Positions 57,962-64,000 of a stretch of DNA of 64,000 nucleotides are shown piece after piece. The stretch's first letter is position 1. The number at the start of each line of letters is the position of its first letter. Location: positions 47,839,218 to 47,903,217 of the forward strand of contig OX457039.1 of assembly GCA_949752735.1 (NCBI GenBank), in the 5' to 3' direction. Origin of the DNA: Lumbricus terrestris (taxonomy: Eukaryota > Annelida > Clitellata > Crassiclitellata > Lumbricidae). The translations under genes and the position numbers were made by a program. The notes under the pieces are model-generated. The model had not been told where the DNA came from. It ran no database searches and was given only the letters and a program-made list of their open reading frames with translations.

Positions 57962-59072
57962 CAGGGCTGTACTCAGAACTTTTGAGGTGAGTACACGCTG
58001 CAGCCGAAAAAAATCGACTTTTTTTAGTCTTCGAAGCTTTTCTCTTGAGTTTTGTCTGGAAAACCTTTCAAACAGCGTAAAACGCTTTACTTTCATTATT
58101 TTTTACCTTCGTAATTCGCCTGCGTATACCCACTTGGTCTTGCTGAGGTGGGTATATGCTGTATACCAGCGTGTACCATCATTTTTTGAGGTGAGTATAC
58201 GCTGTCATTTTTCCCGGAGGTGAGTATATGCCATAGATGTAAAAAACGATGAAAAGAAAATAAAAAACGGTAAAAAACGTCGTTTTTTTCGAAATAATAA
58301 AAAACGAAAAAAAACCGAAAAAAAACGGAAACGGAAAATAATTTGCCTTTGTTACATCTGAAATTTCATTTTCAGCTTACAAACCTTAATTGCTTATGCA
58401 ATTTTATTAAGAAACTGCAAATAACACAACTTTATTATTAGGCCAAAATAATTGCTATAAGTAACAATTATCTACCACAGTTATTTTTTCTTATAACTTT
58501 CGTTTAATAAGAAATTCGGACAAATTAAAGGTATTGAAATCTTTTCAAATTTAAATTGTAGACATAGGCCTAAGTCGATATTATAAGGTTATGCTGATCG
58601 ACATAACACAATTAAAATCTAACCAGAAGCAAAAACCACAGATGTTTACTAAATTATATATTGTACATTATTTTGTGCTTAAAATTGCTACTTATAAATA
58701 TTAATAATTATGCCCAAGAATTTTATATCAAAATAACTCTTAGAAATTTCATTTCTTGTAGAGATCTACTATATGTATTTCTCAAAATTATGACTTAAAC
58801 AATTACATAAGGACCCTGTACTGTAGTTAGCTGCATCCGTGAGAGTAGGCTACGGTGAAAACGTATGGAATATCAGGCAAAAATTAAATTAAGGAAAATA
58901 ATATTAGACAGCAAATAATTAAATAAAGTTACATAGAAATCGAAAAAAACGATAAAAAACGATGGGAAAAATAAAAAACGAAAAAAACGACGTTTTTTGG
59001 GAAAGAATAAAAAACGAAAAAAACGATTTTTACAACTATGGTATATGCCATATACCCTTGAGTACAGCCCTG
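57962..59072. mobile_element. hAT-like element, CAGGGCTGTACTCA termini
   Basis: Inverted termini CAGGGCTGTACTCA / TGAGTACAGCCCTG. Perfect 8-bp duplication GCTGCCAC at 57954-57961 and 59073-59080. About 294 bp once the nested element and its duplication are removed. GTGAGTATACGCTG/GGTGAGTATATGC words repeat inside. Confidence 0.95.
58232..59040. mobile_element. hAT-like element, CATAGATGTAAAAAACG termini (nested)
   Basis: 809 bp. Inverted termini CATAGATGTAAAAAACG / CGATTTTTACAACTATG. Perfect 8-bp duplication GTATATGC at 58224-58231 and 59041-59048. Subterminal zones are dense in AAAAAACG words in both strands. No transposase. Confidence 0.95.
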
Positions 59073-59474
59073 GCTGCCACTGATCCTTTACACTGCAGAC
59101 CAAAGTTCTGTTTATTCTTCCCTGGGAGATGCTGCTCACTAGTATGCTGAGGCATATATTTATGACCATGTTACAGATTCAATCTCCTTAGCAGAGTATA
59201 TGGTTGAGAAGTCTGTGTGTGAATATCATCCATCTGCCTCTGTCGTATACTCCTGGAAAATTCAACTGATCTCACTGGGCTTCCCTCAGCAGCTTGACTT
59301 TCAAAATGCATCCTTATCTACTTCAGTGCACGACCTGATTGCAACTCTAGACCAGGAATTCTCTATTAGCATGTATGTGAAATATGTATGGCTAGTCTGT
59401 TGTGAAATGTGCCTAAGTCATGTGGAGTTTGTCATTTCAAAAGCAAATTTCAACAGTGTCCAGATTGTTTGTTT

Positions 59475-59699
59475 GTTTTGTTTGTTTGTATGTGCACTTG
59501 TTATAGCGCCCCTTCAAGCTATCTCTACTCAGAGGCGCTCCCGAATGCAGAGCGGACACTGCATCGGAGTTTCACGCCGAAGCGCTGAGCAATTGTGAGT
59601 GAAGGACTTGCCCAAGGTCCTTACGCGGCGAGGTGGATTCGAACCCCGAACCTTCCGGCCTCAAGGCGACGACGCCACCACTACACCACCGCGCCGCGT
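59475..59699 (-). mobile_element. SINE family A copy
   Basis: Antisense, complete: tail from TTTGTATGTGCACTTGTTAT, core, B box, and A box CTACACCACCGCGCC. Confidence 0.93.
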
Positions 59700-60253
59700 T
59701 TATGCAGGATGAATTGGTTTAATTACAAATTTTCATTCTAAATTGCCCTTGTATTCTCAAATCCTCATTGTATGTGTAGTACCTATGATGTCCAACCATT
59801 CAAATGTCTTTTCCATACCTAGTTAAAGTCATAAATGTCATGTGATATAAGAAGTTGGTCATAATAAAGAATATAATATTTACAGCCTACTTGCTTTCTT
59901 ACTCACTATTCATGCCTGAAACTTTGAATGTTGACTATCCACATGGAAATTTCTTCTGATATTGAAATGGATATCCTCTTGTCAGTCTATGTAATTTATC
60001 TGAAGTCTGTGGCAAGGAGGTAAACATTAGATTAAGGTTCAGTGTGCCTTGCACCCATTTGTCTAAGCCATCCAACCTACTTCAGCTATACTTTGCTAGC
60101 TTGGAAATCTTTCCTGCGGCTCAGCCCTTGTCCTAATTTTGTTTGAACTCTTTCTGATCTGAATTAGCAGAGGAACTATAGTTTCTGCAATTTAATTTAC
60201 TGCAATTTGTCAAGAATGGAAATGCAAGAAGTTAAGCTTGGCATGGAATATCT
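59700..60253. other. Unassigned noncoding region
   Basis: AT-rich, no gene or repeat recognised. Confidence 0.4.
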
Positions 60254-60452
60254 TGGCACCCCATCAAAAGAGCGACCTGCAAAAGAGCGACCGACACATT
60301 AATTTTGAGCGAACAAAAGTTGAATTTCTTACATGAAATGCATTGAGAAATTATTATCCTAAAAGATTATTTGAAATAGTAATAATAATAATAGCTTACC
60401 TCGAATGATATCGATAAATCTGCAGCACATAATATTTATATAGGGTAAAACG

Positions 60453-60569
60453 CATAGGCGGAGACCTGCGCCGAGAATTGGGGGGGACGGAAAGACGCGA
60501 GATTTTCCGAAAATTTCTGACGACCGGCGAAATCTCGGAAAATTTTCTATTTTCGCCGCCAAAAAAGTT

Positions 60570-60605
<36 letters not shown>

Positions 60606-60762
60606 TCATCCGGCTAAATCTCGCCCAAATCCCGAAGAAATTTTCTATTTTCGCAGCCCAAACAAGTCTTGACGCTCAAACATTGGGGGGGACAAATGCA
60701 TGGGCCGTCCCCCCCAACACTTTTATTGGGGGGGACCGTCCCCCCCTAGGTCTCCGCCACTG
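60453..60762. mobile_element. hAT-like MITE, GGCGGAGACC termini (nested)
   Basis: Inverted termini CATAGGCGGAGACC / GGTCTCCGCCACTG. Perfect 8-bp duplication GTAAAACG at 60445-60452 and 60763-60770. Contains a long poly-T run (about 60568-60603). Confidence 0.93.
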
Positions 60763-60843
60763 GTAAAACGGTAGTTGAGGTTGGTCAATTGTTGCTGTGT
60801 ACTTCAGACTGGCAATTACCGGTATTTCAACCTCTCTTTAAGC

Positions 60844-61275
60844 CATAGTTGTAAAAAACGTTTTTTTCGTTTTTTATTCTCTCCCAAAAAACGTCGTTTT
60901 TTTCGTTTTTTATTTTTCCCATCGTTTTTTATCGTTTTTTATTTTTTCTTTGACTTTATTTATTCATTTACTTTCTGTTATTATTTTCCTTAATTTTAAT
61001 TTTTTCTGATATTTTTTATGTTTTCCGCCAAATCTCAAGGATTCAACTAACTAAAGTCACTATTTCATCGTTTAACATCATCATTTAAGAGATAGCCTAC
61101 GTGTAGTAGGTTCCTAATCAATGTTTTCAAGGTTGAAATGCGGTTTTAGATGTAGCAAAGTCAAATTCTTTACCGTTTCCGTTTTTTATCGTTTTTTTGT
61201 CGTTTTTTATTTTTTCGAAAAAAACGACGTTTTTTACCGTTTTTTATTCCGTTTCCATCGTTTTTTACATCTATG
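60844..61275. mobile_element. hAT-like MITE, CATAGTTGTAAAAAACG termini (nested)
   Basis: 432 bp, same family as 58232-59040 in the opposite orientation. Perfect 8-bp duplication CTTTAAGC at 60836-60843 and 61276-61283. Rich in CGTTTTTTAT words. Confidence 0.95.
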
Positions 61276-61703
61276 CTTTAAGCAAAGAATTAGTTCATTC
61301 TGTCCAGCTTTTATTTAGGCAAAAATTTATTTTAATCTATCCAGCTTCTATTTAAGCAAGGAATTACTTTCATCAATCTAACTTCTATCCGAGCAAGGAA
61401 TAATTTTCATCAATTACAAGAAAAACCACAAAAATGCATTTTATATCATTCACATAATTTCTCAACCTGAAGCACATTTTTGTTATCACAGAACAAATTT
61501 ATCAGCCTAAATTAGCCTAATAATTTATTGATATCATTAGAGGTATTATATTATTATAAACAAACTTTAGCAGAATATTTTTCAGTGCATTTCATAAAAG
61601 AAATTAAACTGTCGTTCGCTTAAACATGTTGGCGCTTTTTGTCGGTCGCTCTTTTGTCGGTCGCTTTTTTGTCGGCGCTCTTTTGATGGGTCACCGAATA
61701 TTT

Positions 61704-62520
61704 AAATACAAATAGAGATTATCTAACAAAAGTAATGAGAAGGCGTTGATGGGTCTAATTACAAATTAAGGTAGTTGACATCCTCTGTTATCTAAACGAA
61801 CAGAATTCAATTTCTTTGATGAAATAGGATCAAACTGATAGGATCTAATTTGCTTGGCAAAGGATATAATTGGATTATAAACTAATGATATATAATTAAT
61901 CTAGAAAGTGATATAATTAGTTAAAAACTGATATGATCTAATTTACCTGGCAAAGTATATAATGTGATCTAAGCTAGTAGGATCTAATTAATCTGGTAAA
62001 GGATATAATGGGATGATTTTATGCATGGGGAGGGTCTACCCAAATCAAGACTGTTTTGGATCTAATTTACCTGACAGAGACTTCTATGATGTAAGTTTCT
62101 AATTCTAACATAATTCGATATTGGTACAGGAGTCGGGTTTGATGTCTGGTAGGCCCTATATGGTGATATGATAATTCTTACCTGTTACCTTTATGTAGAT
62201 CAATTCCAAATTCATGTTGATGTTCCGGAGGGTTTCTTTATGAAATATATCGCATGGTACAGATGAATGCTTGTTCGCTATATACTTAGAATGGATTTTC
62301 CCTGCCTCCCAGACAATAATCGAAGCATAGAATCACTGCTCGAGTCTGGTGCCGCATCCTATTCCTCACTCCTGCCTAGCTTTGCTAGCATTGTAACCGT
62401 ACTGTTAGTAGGGCTAACTCGCCACTAACTATCTCTTCATTCGACCAAACAAAGTCTGCTTTCCGTCCCCTTTACATTTTTGGTGGTAGAACCCCTGTCC
62501 TGGAATGGCCTCTTCTTGAC
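61704..62520. other. Unassigned region
   Basis: 61790-62000 repeats GGATCTAATT/GATATAATTGG-like words irregularly. No gene seen. Confidence 0.4.
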
Positions 62521-62522
62521 GT

Positions 62523-62898
62523 GAAGCATGGTGGCCAATTGGATAGAGGGGTCAGCCTGTTACGCGTAGAGTACGGGTTCGATTCTCGTCCGAGGTGGTT
62601 TTCTGTGTAGGGACCTTGAGCAAGTCCTTCACTCACAATAAATGCTCTGCGATATAATTGCACCGTTGAGGCGTATGTGCACTTCTGAGTTTTGTAAGAA
62701 GGGCAAAATCAAATTGCATTTTTATTATATTGTATTGACAATTCTCTTCATCTCTAGAACTCCTTCTCAGGCCCAGTCTTCTCTCATCTTAAGAGTTTTA
62801 TTTGGCCATGCTAGGCTGGGAGCACCCCGAGTAGTCCCCTTGAAGAGGCACTATACAAATTCATTTAATGAATTACTGAATGAATGACTAAATGAATG
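62523..62898 (+). mobile_element. SINE family B, full-length copy
   Basis: Head with A box (GTGGCCAATTGGATAGAGG) and B box GGGTTCGATTCTCG (62575-62588), core GGGACCTTGAGCAAGTCCTT, body, 3' segment GAAGAGGCACTATACAAATT and a TGAATGAATGAC tail. About 376 bp. Confidence 0.88.
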
Positions 62899-63045
62899 TA
62901 CAATTGTCTAGTAGTTGAATGTTTTTATATTAGTATCTAAACATATTGTGTAGCAAATTTAAAGTGCCTCATAAAAAGCACTGCCTACCCCAGATTATAA
63001 GCTATTAAAGTTTATTGAGAATATTATTAGGCCAAAAAAAATGTT
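62899..63045. other. AT-rich spacer
   Basis: Nothing recognised. Confidence 0.4.
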
Positions 63046-63300
63046 GTGTTTCCGGTAACCCGACCGACCCTCTTTTATTGCCGCGACTCAAATAATTTTG
63101 TAAAATAATTTTATTTTAAAAAAGTTATAAAAAAAAATTTTATAAAAAAAATTTTTCATTTTTTTTTCAATTTTTTTATTAACATAATACAATGGCATTG
63201 CCTTCCATTTAAAGTTGGATCTTAGCACACAAAAAGTGTTTCCGGTAACTCGACCGTCTCACTTTTATTGCCACGACTCGGAAAATTTAATGGAATTTTT
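63046..63300. repeat. Diverged direct duplication, period 190 bp
   Basis: GTGTTTCCGGTAAC-CGACCG followed by CTTTTATTGCC-CGACTC occurs at 63046 and 63236, with AATGGCATTG-CTTCC in both units. Confidence 0.8.
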
Positions 63301-63804
63301 TTACAGTGGCATTGTCTTCCGTATATGAGATGTACATAGCATTCACTAAGCCAGGCGACGATCGTAAGCAGCCGTCTTTCAAGGTATATAATGGTCTGTT
63401 AATTAGAGCAATCAATAGTTTCCCACATAGTTTGACAAGGCAGGCGGTTATGGGGTGGATGGGGGGAGAGAGTAATAGATCTGGAAGGAAAGCTCTTGAG
63501 TGCTGTAATACGCTGAGCAAATTTCTGTCCAGGGTAACGGCCTCTGTTGTCATAGACCCTGGTCAAATCGGATCCATCCATCTCACGGTAGCTCGTTTTG
63601 CTCACTTTAACTTCCTAAGCTGACTAGGCTCTCTTGTGATCACTGTGCCCTCCTTTGCTCTCTGCCTCTTTCTGCTCTCTTTTGCTCCGTGTGCTCTTGT
63701 GTTTATTGTGCCTTTTTGTGCTCAGAGTGCTCTCTTCTACTAACTCTGCTCTCTTCCGCTCACTGAGCAGTTATCTTTTATTTCGAGCACTCTTTGGTGA
63801 AGGA
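63301..63804. other. Unassigned region
   Basis: Overlapping 105- and 88-codon frames at 63287-63623 on opposite strands have no recognisable domain. 63640-63790 is loosely repetitive (GCTCTCTTTTGCTC, TGTGCTC). Confidence 0.35.
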
Positions 63805-64000
63805 TTTAACATTCATTCATTCAAGTAGTTATATAGCACCTCTTCAAGGAAACTACTCAGAGGGGCTCCTGACTCCAGCATGGCCAAAAAGAACAGTTTT
63901 CAAGTGAATAGAATGTCTCATTTTATTTTATTGATCTCTCAATATCTATAGCACCTGTTCAAGCTAACTACTCAGAAGGGCTCCCAACTACAGTGTGGAC
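63805..64000 (-). mobile_element. Two antisense SINE family B tails
   Basis: ATTCATTCATTCAAG...ATAGCACCTCTTCAAG...AGAGGGGCTCC at 63811-63884, and TTGATCTCTCAATATCTATAGC...AGAAGGGCTCC from about 63929 to the edge. The second runs out of the window. Confidence 0.8.

Larger units (their letters stand above)
57100..59460 (+). pseudogene. Heavily decayed CR1/L2-like LINE reverse transcriptase, split by a hAT nest
   Basis: Frames with many stops still show NYSPISNL (family NYRPISNL) near 57370, VDHQILL near 57625, and after the inserted element LYTADQSSVYSSLGDAA and the YA-EA remnant of the YADD box near 59140. The order matches reverse transcriptase. The insertion at 57962-59072 interrupts it between the B and C palm motifs. 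Old relative to the 46.6 kb copy. Confidence 0.7.
60254..61695. mobile_element. DNA transposon (nonautonomous) with sub-repeated termini, host of two nested MITEs
   Basis: Left end TGGCACCCCATCAAAAGAGC, right end GCTCTTTTGATGGGTCACC. Flanks GAATATCT and GAATATTT match at 7 of 8. Both ends carry tandem GTCGGTCGCTCTTTT-type units (two left, three right). Net length about 680 bp after removing the nested elements. No transposase. Confidence 0.8.

Noticed and set aside
63287..63623. Overlapping 105-codon plus and 88-codon minus frames
   Set aside because: Neither has a recognisable domain; opposite-strand overlap suggests chance openness.

Overview
This is a repeat-dense, AT-leaning, intron-containing animal genomic window. 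It carries a Gmr1-type LTR retroelement, MIR/CORE-like tRNA SINEs, CR1/L2-like LINE fragments and dozens of short DNA transposons. Together with a TMEM200-like gene, this points to a marine deuterostome invertebrate (echinoderm or hemichordate grade). The species cannot be fixed from sequence alone. The palindromic word TAGGCCTA is conspicuously frequent. There is no sign of a prokaryotic or organellar origin, and no operon, CRISPR array or rRNA.

Layout. 1-4812 is the 5' half of an LTR retrotransposon read on the minus strand: LTR 4269-4812, tRNA-Leu primer binding site 4251-4268, a ten-copy 18-bp leader array, then one open Gag-protease-integrase frame of at least 1,249 codons that leaves the window at base 1. 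The integrase follows protease directly with no reverse transcriptase between them, the Ty1/copia-like domain order known from Gmr1 elements of the Ty3/gypsy group. 4.8-10.3 kb is noncoding with microsatellites. A signal-peptide exon with a good splice donor lies at 10319-10427 (minus). 11-24 kb holds MITEs, microsatellites, a composite nuclear-receptor-like site and a weak candidate transmembrane/PPPY exon near 18.4 kb. An intronless 333-codon gene of unknown function lies at 25309-26310 (minus).

27.2-34.5 kb is a chain of DNA-transposon insertions, mostly hAT-like with 8-bp target duplications, several of them nested. 35.4-37.1 kb is a block of polypurine, CAG and TCA/TCG simple repeats. 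37.5-44.9 kb holds the best host gene: three exons with compatible phases encoding a 456-residue two-pass membrane protein resembling TMEM200. 44.9-64 kb is mainly LINE and SINE debris, a 233-bp tandem duplication, large perfect palindromes, and two nests of hAT-like elements at 57.9-59.1 and 60.2-61.7 kb.

The window is best read as a record of transposon-on-transposon insertion around a small number of host exons. Most other apparent open frames are translations of simple repeats or SINEs. Nothing here shows a multi-gene pathway. The most distinctive content is the reordered retroelement with its leader array, and the dated nests of nonautonomous transposons.
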